From a virus: 64,000 nt of DNA. This document shows, one piece after another, positions 50,976 to 58,314 of the stretch (positions within the stretch are counted from its first letter, which is position 1; the number at the start of each line of letters is the position of its first letter). The notes under the pieces are model-generated. The model was not told the origin of the DNA. It saw nothing but the letters and a program-made list of their open reading frames with translations, and made no database searches. Position numbers and translations under genes: made by a program. The DNA lies in IMG/VR virus record IMGVR_UViG_3300037339_000405, positions 1 through 64,000 of that record. One strand, given 5' to 3'.

Positions 50976-53324
50976 TCAATCCAGTGTGAGCTTCTTCAGT
51001 TCCGCAAGATTCGACCCCACTTGGCAATCCACCTTGAAGGTCAGCTGAGGATGCCAGCCCACTTCATGGAACGGCAGATTCTCCATGATCTCCTTGGACA
51101 AGCGCGCGTAGTACTCAAAATTGTTCTCGGGGAAATAGAACAACAGCTGATCGTGCACCATGCCCCACACCGGCATCACGGGAAACAGTCTGCGCTGATC
51201 CACGATTGCCGTGGCCCACAATGCCATGTCACTAAGGGTTCCCTGCACCGGGCTATTGATCGCCTGCCGCCCCGCCTTGCTGTTCATGTACCTGTCAGCG
51301 GAATGAATCAGCGGCAAATGCCGCACGCGCCCCAACGGGCTATAAACCTTGCTGTGCATGCGAGCGAAAGCCTTCTGCTCCTCATGCCACGGCCCCAGCC
51401 TACTATATAGGCTGAAGAAAGCATCTCGGGCTACAGTAGCCTCCTCCAACGTCATCGCCACGCCATACACGTACCACGCGTAATCCTTGAAACCCTCGGC
51501 GCTCATTCCATACAGAAGCCCAAAATTACCCGCCTTAGCCTTCTGCCGGACCAACTCGAACAGCGCGGGATTGGTGCGCGCCAGTTCCAGAAACTGCTCA
51601 AAATTCTTGTACCCTGCAAGCTTGGCGCCGGTCATCGCATGCAAATCGATGCCCTTGCGATACGCAGACAGCATGGTGGGCTCCTCGGCCAGACACGCCG
51701 CGATGCGCAGTTCCCCTTGACTGTAATCATTGGACCCGATCAGCCAGCCTTTCGGCGCCACCAAGCAACGCCGGATCTTCCCGGCCCACTTGGTGTGCTT
51801 GGGCACCGTCTGCCCGGGTGGGTCCTTGACACTGATGCGCCCGGTATTGGTCCCTCCCGCCGATTCATGATCATCCCCAGCGAACAGGAAATGCGTCGGA
51901 TGAAACCGGCCATCGGAACGCAGATGTTCCAAGAAGCCAGTGACATAGGTGTTCAGTGTCTTGGTGGCCTCACCGTACTCATCCAGCAGCTTGATAAACG
52001 GCCCTGCCTCCTCGTGCTCGCTGAACATCTCCAGATGTTTCATCGCCGTGGAGGGCTTGTTGGTCTGCGCTGTCTTCATCTTGGGGCGCAGGTTGAACCC
52101 CGTGGGACTGAACATCACATCGTGCAGGAAGCTTGGCTTGGTGAGATTGATCTCCCCGTCTTTATCGGTGTGCCGCAGAATCAAGCGCGGGCTCACCATC
52201 GACTTCACCTCTTCAGTCTTCTTGGCGATAAACGCGCGCACGTCGGCCTCAAGCTCACGATAGGCTTCGCGGTCCACACACCAGCCTACCCGTTCAACCT
52301 TCTCGTAAGCGCGTGCAGCCGGATGCAGAATCGTGGTGTAGAAACGAGCCAGCCTAGGCTCCTGCAGCAACTCCTGCCTGAGTGGCTCTATGACGCGGTA
52401 ACAAGCATCTGTGTCGCCGCCGGCATACATCAGAAACCGGTCAGGATCTGCAGCTAGCGCAAGATCCATGCGTGACTTGTCCACCATACGGTTGAAGCCA
52501 TCATCGTAGCCGCCAAGATCCGTGTATATCTTAGCGTGCACGTTGAGACTGTTGCTGCGATTCTCATCCACCAGTGAACCTACGAGCATGGTATCCATGC
52601 GAAACGTGGTGCACTCGGTGATCAGCCACAGCTTGGCAATCCAGTTCAAATCAAACTTGAGATTGGCGCCATACAACGCCACGCGCGGGTCAGTGAGTAT
52701 GAAATTGAAGTCGGCGCGCAGCCCCCACCCGATGCGCCGGCACGCCTTGCGATTAGCGAACTTGACCGCATCAGCCGTGCCTGCCTTGACAGTAACCTGC
52801 GCACTGACGATGTACCCAAGTGGATTGTAGGGGTCAACTCCCCGTGTTTCCAGATCCAGAGTGGTACGCACCGGTTTGCCCGTGCGTGCAAACTCGGCCT
52901 TGATGAAATCAATTGCATCGGTGAAATCTTCCACCCAGCGGTACTGACCCATAGGTGGTATGACAGTGCCCGTGTGCACCAGCCTGATCGCCGTGCGCAC
53001 GTCCATCATGGTGTCCACCGCCAACGCGTGGTCCACATCGATGATCTGTGCCGCATAGGTCAACAGGCATTGCGCCCCACACGGCAGCGCAATCGGCTGC
53101 GTGCGCAGGCTGCCTATCGTGCGGTTACGCGGCTTGATTACCCCTGCGTCAGAGATCAACTGACGCGCGTTAGCGCCCATGGCAAGCACCACGTCTCCCG
53201 TACCAAACTCAGGGAGGTGATCGCCTACGGACTCGAATCTATGTGGAGTGCTGGTCCCACTCAACGCTGGGGCCACCACCTTCTTCAGGTGGTGCGGCGT
53301 ATCCGGGGTCCACACTATGAGCAT
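50976..53324 (-). CDS. DNA polymerase I family (A) with 3'-5' exonuclease and UDG-like N-terminus
   Basis: 782 residues from ATG 53324 (MLIVWTPDTPHHLKKVV), with GAGGA upstream. The N-terminal ~110 residues (VVLAMGANARQLISDAG) resemble a degenerate uracil-DNA-glycosylase-like domain. Exonuclease: ExoI LDLETRG (about 155), ExoII GANLKFDLNW (about 218), ExoIII YAGGDTDA (about 295). Polymerase: motif A NDYSQGELR (about 530), motif B KAGNFGLLYG (about 605), motif C VHDQLLF (about 735) where the usual Glu is Gln. It is the replicative polymerase, encoded away from the primosome genes, between unknown genes and the portal. Confidence 0.92.
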   Translation of the reverse strand: MLIVWTPDTPHHLKKVVAPALSGTSTPHRFESVGDHLPEFGTGDVVLAMGANARQLISDAGVIKPRNRTIGSLRTQPIALPCGAQCLLTYAAQIIDVDHALAVDTMMDVRTAIRLVHTGTVIPPMGQYRWVEDFTDAIDFIKAEFARTGKPVRTTLDLETRGVDPYNPLGYIVSAQVTVKAGTADAVKFANRKACRRIGWGLRADFNFILTDPRVALYGANLKFDLNWIAKLWLITECTTFRMDTMLVGSLVDENRSNSLNVHAKIYTDLGGYDDGFNRMVDKSRMDLALAADPDRFLMYAGGDTDACYRVIEPLRQELLQEPRLARFYTTILHPAARAYEKVERVGWCVDREAYRELEADVRAFIAKKTEEVKSMVSPRLILRHTDKDGEINLTKPSFLHDVMFSPTGFNLRPKMKTAQTNKPSTAMKHLEMFSEHEEAGPFIKLLDEYGEATKTLNTYVTGFLEHLRSDGRFHPTHFLFAGDDHESAGGTNTGRISVKDPPGQTVPKHTKWAGKIRRCLVAPKGWLIGSNDYSQGELRIAACLAEEPTMLSAYRKGIDLHAMTGAKLAGYKNFEQFLELARTNPALFELVRQKAKAGNFGLLYGMSAEGFKDYAWYVYGVAMTLEEATVARDAFFSLYSRLGPWHEEQKAFARMHSKVYSPLGRVRHLPLIHSADRYMNSKAGRQAINSPVQGTLSDMALWATAIVDQRRLFPVMPVWGMVHDQLLFYFPENNFEYYARLSKEIMENLPFHEVGWHPQLTFKVDCQVGSNLAELKKLTLD

Positions 53325-53799
53325 CGTCAATCCTCTTCCACTTCTTCTTGATGTACTCGTAATGTGCCAGCAGACACTGCGGCACTTTCCAGATGATGTT
53401 GCGGTATATGTCGGCAAGCGAGCGATTCGTTATGTCCCGATGCCCAGACAGGAACATGCCCCCTTCAGGAAACACGGCGTCACTGTCCCGGATTTTAGCG
53501 CCGTCCAACACCAACACGGACTGACGATCAGTAGCCTTACTGTGCACGACCAACAGAAACAAATCCACGCCCACATGCACCAGCATCCATAGTTGGGACC
53601 CAAGAATACTGGAAGCCTTTACCATCAACGTAAACTCCAAGTCTACCTCTCCCGGAAGGCTCTCCATCTGCACAGTAAGCGCCCCTGAGATCGGCAAGCT
53701 CACAGCACCTACATTCAGCTGATTGCGATCCACCGTCAACGGCATCTGCAAAACGTCAGACATCTTCTTAATGTGCTCTAGGATCACAGGAGTGCTCAT
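53239..53799 (-). CDS. Unknown protein before the DNA polymerase
   Basis: 186 residues, alpha/beta, not recognised (MSTPVILEHIKKMSDVLQMP; VDLFLLVVHSKATDRQSVLV). The C-terminal 28 codons overlap the polymerase start by 86 bases in another frame, and this tail is low-complexity (YAAPPEEGGGPSVEW). Tightly coupled with the polymerase, so a replication or nucleotide role is possible. Confidence 0.65.
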   Translation of the reverse strand: MSTPVILEHIKKMSDVLQMPLTVDRNQLNVGAVSLPISGALTVQMESLPGEVDLEFTLMVKASSILGSQLWMLVHVGVDLFLLVVHSKATDRQSVLVLDGAKIRDSDAVFPEGGMFLSGHRDITNRSLADIYRNIIWKVPQCLLAHYEYIKKKWKRIDDAHSVDPGYAAPPEEGGGPSVEWDQHST

Positions 53800-53993
53800 G
53801 CCTTCACCACACGCGTGTGCTTGCCGATCTTCACGCCCATGTAGATCACGTCATAGTGCAACAGCTTGCCACCCGGCACCGCCACACTCTCTTCCTCCAA
53901 ACACGGCACCAGAATCACCGGCTCAGGGCTCAGCCCGAGAAACAACGGACCCAAAACAATAGTGTCTTCTTTTCGCACGGCTACCCGTGGCAT
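53796..53993 (-). CDS. 65-residue unknown protein
   Basis: Starts at ATG 53993, overlaps the upstream gene by 13 bases and the downstream gene by four (ATGA). All-beta appearance (EPVILVPCLEEESVAVPGGK; VIYMGVKIGKHTRVV). Function unknown. Confidence 0.6.
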   Translation of the reverse strand: MPRVAVRKEDTIVLGPLFLGLSPEPVILVPCLEEESVAVPGGKLLHYDVIYMGVKIGKHTRVVKA

Positions 53994-54817
53994 AGCTGGC
54001 GCAACTTCTTCATGGACGGCATCGGGGTATCAAATTCAACCCCGCTGCCCACCAATACGGCACCGAGAATCTTGTCCACCGGAGCCTTCTCGGTAGCATC
54101 AAAATGCCCACTCAAGTATTTACCACCGCCGCTCCCATGGCCGACCGCTACCTTCTTCCAATCTTGCGCATCGAAGTCCCCTTCAACACGCACACTCAGC
54201 CGGGCACCTCCCAACTTAGCAGCAACAGCTACTAAAGGCGCCGTTGCCATGGCCACAACGTAGTAGTAACTTTCCGGAGACGTGCCCAGCACTTTCTGAT
54301 ACAGGTGCTGCGCTTGCGCAAGCTTGACCGGCTGATAGTTCTCAGTGGAAACGTAAGCCTTCTCTACTGCAGACGCCGCAGCTGTTAGGCCAACACTGAT
54401 ACCGCTTCCATCCTCTTTTTTGATAGCCTGTACTACGGACTCATCATCAGAAAGAATGTTTTTGATTGAAGACAGCACAGCCTTCTCAACCCCCGTTGGG
54501 TTAAAAACAGCCTGCACCGGGAGGGTCGCCTGTTTATGCACTAGGTTTACGAGAAGCTTGGAGATCACCGGCACCAGAGAAAGAACCACAGTCTTACTGG
54601 CCTGCCCGGCAAGGTAATCCATAATGCTAAATCCGAGAGAGATCCCCGCCGGCACACTGGAGCCTTGCAGTGCCTTGAATTCAAGCCCATCCGGTAGCAC
54701 TAGTTCAACAGAAATGCCGTGATCCTTGGCAGACTGGATCAACTCCCCGTCAACCCCAAATTTATGCAGTAGCTCCCACGGGTTACTCAGACTCTTAACT
54801 TTCAGTTTGATCGCCAT
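53981..54817 (-). CDS. Unknown protein with its own promoter (278 residues)
   Basis: Starts at ATG 54817 (MAIKLKVKSLSNPWELLHKF) after GGAGTG; the ORF start at 54874 lies in the promoter. Alternating strands and helices (GISLGFSIMDYLAGQASKTV; VVLSLVPVISKLLVNLV); a Gly/His-rich patch (VGHGSGGGKYLSGHFDATEK, about 235-254) could bind metal or phosphate. Not recognised. Forms the head of an early operon including the polymerase. Confidence 0.7.
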   Translation of the reverse strand: MAIKLKVKSLSNPWELLHKFGVDGELIQSAKDHGISVELVLPDGLEFKALQGSSVPAGISLGFSIMDYLAGQASKTVVLSLVPVISKLLVNLVHKQATLPVQAVFNPTGVEKAVLSSIKNILSDDESVVQAIKKEDGSGISVGLTAAASAVEKAYVSTENYQPVKLAQAQHLYQKVLGTSPESYYYVVAMATAPLVAVAAKLGGARLSVRVEGDFDAQDWKKVAVGHGSGGGKYLSGHFDATEKAPVDKILGAVLVGSGVEFDTPMPSMKKLRQLCHG

Positions 54818-54846
54818 TGTCCCGCACTCCGTTGCTCCATATGAGT

Positions 54847-54874
54847 ATGGTACTACATCTGGCTCAAATGTCAA
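54847..54874 (-). promoter_or_regulatory. Sigma-70 promoter (TTGACA-16-TACCAT)
   Basis: TTGACA at 54874-54869 overlaps the stop of the phosphatase gene; TACCAT is at 54852-54847, with a 16-base spacer. Drives the unknown gene and probably the polymerase operon. Confidence 0.7.
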
Positions 54875-55527
54875 CCCCAGATGGATAGCTTACTAGTCTC
54901 CTCCGGAGTGCACTTGTCTAGCGCCAGCCGCCGAGCGGCAGCACTAGGCTGATTGAGGGTGAAATCTTTCAAATAGGAATACGGCCCCATGCGCACCGAA
55001 TCCAACTCACGGTTGATCTCCTTAACACTGGCGCGGCTTCCCAGTACGTCTTTGGCCCCATAGTTCTTGACTAGGAAATCAACCTGAGCCCGAGACTCCA
55101 CAGCGCGTGAACAATAGTTCTCCCGCACCCAGCCAATCGGGTCCACCTCCTTGTTCATGATGAACACCAGCGCCGCCAACACCATGCCTGTGCGGCCATG
55201 CCCGCCTAAACATCCCACGTGCACCCGCTTGCCCTGACGCAATAGCTCGGCCAGCCATTCAATCATCTTGCGGAACTCTGTCAGGTTCTTTGGCGCCTGC
55301 ATGTCAGAGATTCCAAAGAACACAAAGACCGGCCCACTCTGCGCATGATTCCACGGATACATGCTCGGATGGCTCGCGGTACCCCAGTCCAGCGACACAT
55401 ACACGTCCAACTCGTCTTTCGGGTCTGCCGCGATACCACCATGGAACTCACCCGCCCCCAGCTTGACTACCGGATGCGAATGCGCACACCTGCTCTTGTC
55501 CTTTCCGAATCCCAATCCGAACTTCAT
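54871..55527 (-). CDS. Dual-specificity/tyrosine phosphatase-like protein 1
   Basis: 218 residues. Active-site loop HVGCLGGHGRTG (about 104-115: nucleophile Cys, five residues, then the phosphate-binding Arg and Thr) and an upstream acid candidate in FFGISDMQAPKN (about 70-81). Would remove phosphate from Tyr/Ser/Thr or another phospho-substrate. Coupled by ATGA overlap to the 358-residue unknown gene. The C-terminal ~70 residues (SYLKDFTLNQPSAAARRLAL) are an extra helical part. A second phosphatase with the same loop is encoded at 56635-57171. Confidence 0.85.
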   Translation of the reverse strand: MKFGLGFGKDKSRCAHSHPVVKLGAGEFHGGIAADPKDELDVYVSLDWGTASHPSMYPWNHAQSGPVFVFFGISDMQAPKNLTEFRKMIEWLAELLRQGKRVHVGCLGGHGRTGMVLAALVFIMNKEVDPIGWVRENYCSRAVESRAQVDFLVKNYGAKDVLGSRASVKEINRELDSVRMGPYSYLKDFTLNQPSAAARRLALDKCTPEETSKLSIWG

Positions 55528-56597
55528 GCCACCGGCCTCTCTGTCACGTAAGCGTAATCTGTGCCATTCACGAAAAACTTCTTGTTCTCCAGCAAAGCCT
55601 CCTGCAACAGCTTGGCTGCCTGCGCCTGTTCGTGCTTTGCGGCAAAACTACTAATCCCATGCTTAGCCACCTGCTTAGTCTTCTCCGCTGCATAATGACC
55701 GACTGCCCCAAGAGCTTCCACAGCAAACCAGTCCACATACCCGTTGAATCCTTCCACTCCTGCAGCCTGAGCACAATTAAATGCTGTTAACACCCTCGGG
55801 CTCATCCAGTAGGAATACGCAGGTACGTTTGCATTTTTCGAGTCATTGACCAACTCTGGAACCTGACCAGAGCGCTGCACGTCCAGAATCTTGCGCAGAA
55901 CAAGGTTGTTCTGCGCCACCACGAACATGCCCTTGTTGAAGATAGGTCCACCGTTGTGGACAAGGGTAAACACGGTATCCAGCAGGATCTCCGCGCTGAT
56001 CTCCCCGAACACGTACTTACGCAGCGTCTCAGCAACGCTGCCCCACTTGTGCCCACCAAAGGACCCCGAAAAATTGGCATTGAAAAATAGATCGGTAACC
56101 CCCGCCACATACGGACCTAGGCACATGTCCGGTGGCGTCTGCAAAAAATACTCCGCCGTGTTTTCACTCCCCAATCCTCGGATATTACAATTGAACGCTT
56201 CAAAAGTATTTCCGTACTTCATACATACGTCATGGCGCGTGGTGTTGTGGTACGCATGACGAGACTCGCGCGTAATGATCAACAGCAAATAGTTGATCAT
56301 GTACCGTGCAATAAGATTGGCCTGTATCACGTAGTCTTCACAAATGGCGCACTCTGCTGCCGTGAGAGGCATATGCTGATCACGCTTGGCAGCTATCTTG
56401 GCGAAGGCGTGGTTCAACATGTAGAAACACACCGCAGCTTCATCTGGATTGATCCACTGGCCTGCCGCGCCATAGCTACTCCTGAAGTGCCGCACGGCCC
56501 CTGCGACCGCCGGCACACGAGAATCCTCTACGCTGCGTTTCATGAACAGGGGCCGGGATCTGAACCCTGCTATCGTGTCCTGTCGCTGGTGATACAT
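55524..56597 (-). CDS. Unknown 357-residue protein between two phosphatases
   Basis: Starts at ATG 56597 (MYHQRQDTIAGFRSRPLFMK) after GGAGTG, 12 bases from a palindrome copy. Not recognised. It has many conserved-looking motifs: RHAYHNTTRHDVC (about 115-127), NIRGLGSENTAEYFLQ (about 138-153), GGHKWGSVAETLRKYVFGE (about 180-198) and LVHNGGPIFNKGMFVV (about 210-225); the His/Asn/Asp content suggests an enzyme or metal site. Coupled to phosphatase 1, so a shared pathway is likely. Confidence 0.7.
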   Translation of the reverse strand: MYHQRQDTIAGFRSRPLFMKRSVEDSRVPAVAGAVRHFRSSYGAAGQWINPDEAAVCFYMLNHAFAKIAAKRDQHMPLTAAECAICEDYVIQANLIARYMINYLLLIITRESRHAYHNTTRHDVCMKYGNTFEAFNCNIRGLGSENTAEYFLQTPPDMCLGPYVAGVTDLFFNANFSGSFGGHKWGSVAETLRKYVFGEISAEILLDTVFTLVHNGGPIFNKGMFVVAQNNLVLRKILDVQRSGQVPELVNDSKNANVPAYSYWMSPRVLTAFNCAQAAGVEGFNGYVDWFAVEALGAVGHYAAEKTKQVAKHGISSFAAKHEQAQAAKLLQEALLENKKFFVNGTDYAYVTERPVA

Positions 56598-56608
56598 CCG
56601 CACTCCGT

Positions 56609-56622
56609 TGCAGTTGATTGCA
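56609..56622. promoter_or_regulatory. Junction copy of the TGCARTYRAYTGCA palindrome
   Basis: TGCAGTTGATTGCA, 12 bases upstream of ATG 56597. It would lie just downstream of the start site of the promoter at 56634-56661, a typical repressor position. Confidence 0.7.
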
Positions 56623-56633
56623 TCAGACTACAT

Positions 56634-56661
56634 ACTACACCAGATCAGCTAGGATTGTCAA
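56634..56661 (-). promoter_or_regulatory. Sigma-70-like promoter (TTGACA-16-TGTAGT)
   Basis: TTGACA at 56661-56656, -10 candidate TGTAGT at 56639-56634 (16-base spacer), or TAGTAT at 56637-56632 (18-base). Overlaps the end of the phosphatase 2 gene and precedes the 357-residue gene. Confidence 0.6.
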
Positions 56662-57171
56662 TCCACGATCACGCAGCCATAGCTTGAGACGCAGCTTGCG
56701 AAGGCCCCACTTCATAAGCTCCATCGGAAAATCCCTCACGTAGATTTCCTGCTCAGGGGTCTCCACCGCCGCCGGCCGAAACGACTGCCTAACGTATTCA
56801 ACCGGAGTGGGCTCACCACAAGCCCGCGCCAGAAGCGCTAGGAAGGTCCCAGTGCGCCCCAGACCCCCAAGGCACCCCACGAACACCTGCTGCCCATCAA
56901 TCGCCCTGCGCAGGGCCTGAAGGATCGTACAAGCCATGTGGTCAGGATCGGACGGAATCCCCATATCCCTGATAGGCACTTCAGCATCTGACGCCTTGGG
57001 CTCCTCCGGAGCAAGCTTGATCATCCAAACCCCACTCAACGGGGTAGGACCACTCTTGTAAGGCCCTCCCCAAAGCCGCAGCTTGGCGCTGCCAAACATT
57101 ACATCCATCGGGAAGGCTACACCCCCCGCTAGGACCCTAGCCCTATTGGGAGGGGATTGCACCTTTGCCAT
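56635..57171 (-). CDS. Dual-specificity/tyrosine phosphatase-like protein 2
   Basis: 178 residues. Loop VFVGCLGGLGRTGTF (about 95-109) with nucleophile Cys, Arg and Thr, and an acid candidate VPIRDMGIPSDPDH (about 65-78). The strong site AAAGGAG precedes ATG 57171. Shares the GCLGGxGRTG loop and a D-M-x-x-P segment with phosphatase 1, so the two may be diverged paralogs. A phage with two such enzymes probably resets host or phage phosphorylation. Confidence 0.85.
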   Translation of the reverse strand: MAKVQSPPNRARVLAGGVAFPMDVMFGSAKLRLWGGPYKSGPTPLSGVWMIKLAPEEPKASDAEVPIRDMGIPSDPDHMACTILQALRRAIDGQQVFVGCLGGLGRTGTFLALLARACGEPTPVEYVRQSFRPAAVETPEQEIYVRDFPMELMKWGLRKLRLKLWLRDRGLTILADLV

Positions 57172-57535
57172 TGCCGGACTCCTTTCCTAACTGGCACATT
57201 GGACAGTATATCATCCGACTGACCAACCCTTCGTCACAAAAGTCGCAGCCGTCACCATTACAGTTCTCACAGCCGTCAAACACGGCCAGCTTCCCTAGAT
57301 CCCGACAGGTTTTACACGTGTACCCGGGAGCCCAGCCATCAACCACCTTCAGATCCATCACACGATTCCCCTCCACTCTGAAGAGAAATTCGTGCCATCG
57401 GCGGTTGCCCTCCGGATGTGTAACCCGGGCTGAAGCAACTACCGCAGATTGCAACTGGCCTGCGTCCAACCCAAATTCTTTAGCCCGGCGCAGCAGATGC
57501 AAAGGTATCGTAAAGCCCCGCTTTGCGTAGAGCAT
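57143..57535 (-). CDS. Zn-finger protein with DnaJ-like CxxC cluster
   Basis: 130 residues from ATG 57535 (MLYAKRGFTIPLHLLRR). The C-terminal half holds four Cys pairs: CKTC, CENC, CDFC and CPMC, in the style of a DnaJ-type zinc-binding region (about 78-120). The N-terminal part is helical (HLLRRAKEFGLDAGQLQSAV). May bind nucleic acid or unfolded protein. Overlaps both neighbours, so it is translated as part of the regulator/phosphatase operon. Confidence 0.65.
   Translation of the reverse strand: MLYAKRGFTIPLHLLRRAKEFGLDAGQLQSAVVASARVTHPEGNRRWHEFLFRVEGNRVMDLKVVDGWAPGYTCKTCRDLGKLAVFDGCENCNGDGCDFCDEGLVSRMIYCPMCQLGKESGNGKGAIPSQ
57205..57213 (-). promoter_or_regulatory. Possible extended -10 promoter before phosphatase 2
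   Basis: TGATATACT on the minus strand matches an extended -10 (TGnTATACT); no matching -35 at 16-18 bases. Weak candidate inside the end of the Zn-finger gene. Confidence 0.3.
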
Positions 57536-57827
57536 ACAGCGATTCTCGCAGAATCTTGATCTCCCGTGGGGCTTCAATCAGCAGTCTGGCCAAGACAGAC
57601 TCGTTGGGCCTTGGATCACCACTTGACTTGTAAACCCGCTCCCTCGGCCTGCCCATGCTGATGAATACGCCGGGGTACACCTCCACCGACTCTTTATCAG
57701 TGATCGTGTAGAACGCGGGACCACACTTCAGAATCGCGTGCTCATGCCCTTTCAACAGCACCACGTGCACTTCTTCATCATCAAGATAGAGTTTGTCTCC
57801 CTCATGAATTCCTAGAGCGAGTGCCAC
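57480..57827 (-). CDS. Small beta-barrel protein, CsrA-like candidate
   Basis: 115 residues from GTG 57827, with AAAGGAG upstream. The first ~60 residues (ALGIHEGDKLYLDDEEVHVV, then LLKGHEHAILKCG and VEVYPGVFISMG) have the short-strand rhythm of the CsrA fold (GDxLxLDD, VxVL), though the match is by eye. A CsrA-type protein would bind GGA motifs in mRNA leaders. C-terminal ~50 residues helical (ARLLIEAPREIKILRESLYA). The alternative is another small SH3-like barrel. Confidence 0.45.
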   Translation of the reverse strand: MALALGIHEGDKLYLDDEEVHVVLLKGHEHAILKCGPAFYTITDKESVEVYPGVFISMGRPRERVYKSSGDPRPNESVLARLLIEAPREIKILRESLYALRKAGLYDTFASAAPG

Positions 57828-58254
57828 GGCGGGCTCCTTTGGAAAAGATCAAACGATGCGCAGCTTGGGTCAGAGACCATGTGCTACCACCCGACACTCC
57901 TTTACGGGCTTGCACAACCATAACCAACCCTCGAATGCGCAGCACAGTCAACTGGGACGCCACTTCACTTGGCGTATGCTTGTCGCGCCGCCGCAAGTTT
58001 AGCATTTCGGTGATCTCGCCGGTAGTCGCCGCCTCCAACGCTGCCAGCTGCATGATGCACCGATGCAGATTGCTGCCAGCTTCCGGCAGCCGCACCTGCA
58101 TGCTGGTGTCAAAATGCTCGATGATCATCTCTTTCAGTCTAGTCTGGACCACGCGACGATACCCACAGAGACATCGCAGCCACACGTCCTGATGGTCTCG
58201 CTGAAACCACGCAGACAAACTTAAGCACTTCGGGCACTCTACTTTTTCCCGCAT
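57802..58254 (-). CDS. Zinc-ribbon/winged-helix regulator candidate
   Basis: 150 residues from ATG 58254 (MREKVECPKCLSLSAWFQRD), with GGGGA upstream; ATG 58272 is possible but has poor spacing. The N-terminal zinc ribbon uses CPKC and CLCG (about 7-33). The C-terminal part (MQLAALEAATTGEITEMLNL, then VASQLTVLRIRGLVMVVQ) resembles a helix-turn-helix with wing, as in transcription factors. Possible regulator of the phage programme, perhaps of the palindromic sites, which is speculation. Confidence 0.5.
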   Translation of the reverse strand: MREKVECPKCLSLSAWFQRDHQDVWLRCLCGYRRVVQTRLKEMIIEHFDTSMQVRLPEAGSNLHRCIMQLAALEAATTGEITEMLNLRRRDKHTPSEVASQLTVLRIRGLVMVVQARKGVSGGSTWSLTQAAHRLIFSKGARRGTRSRNS

Positions 58255-58300
58255 GCCATCCGCAGTCCCCATGGGACCCGGATTGTAACCCGCTCCTTTT

Positions 58301-58314
58301 TGCAGTCAACTGCA
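58301..58314. promoter_or_regulatory. Junction copy of the TGCARTYRAYTGCA palindrome
   Basis: TGCAGTCAACTGCA overlaps the stop of the dikinase gene and precedes the AAAAAGGAG region of the zinc-ribbon gene. Confidence 0.65.
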
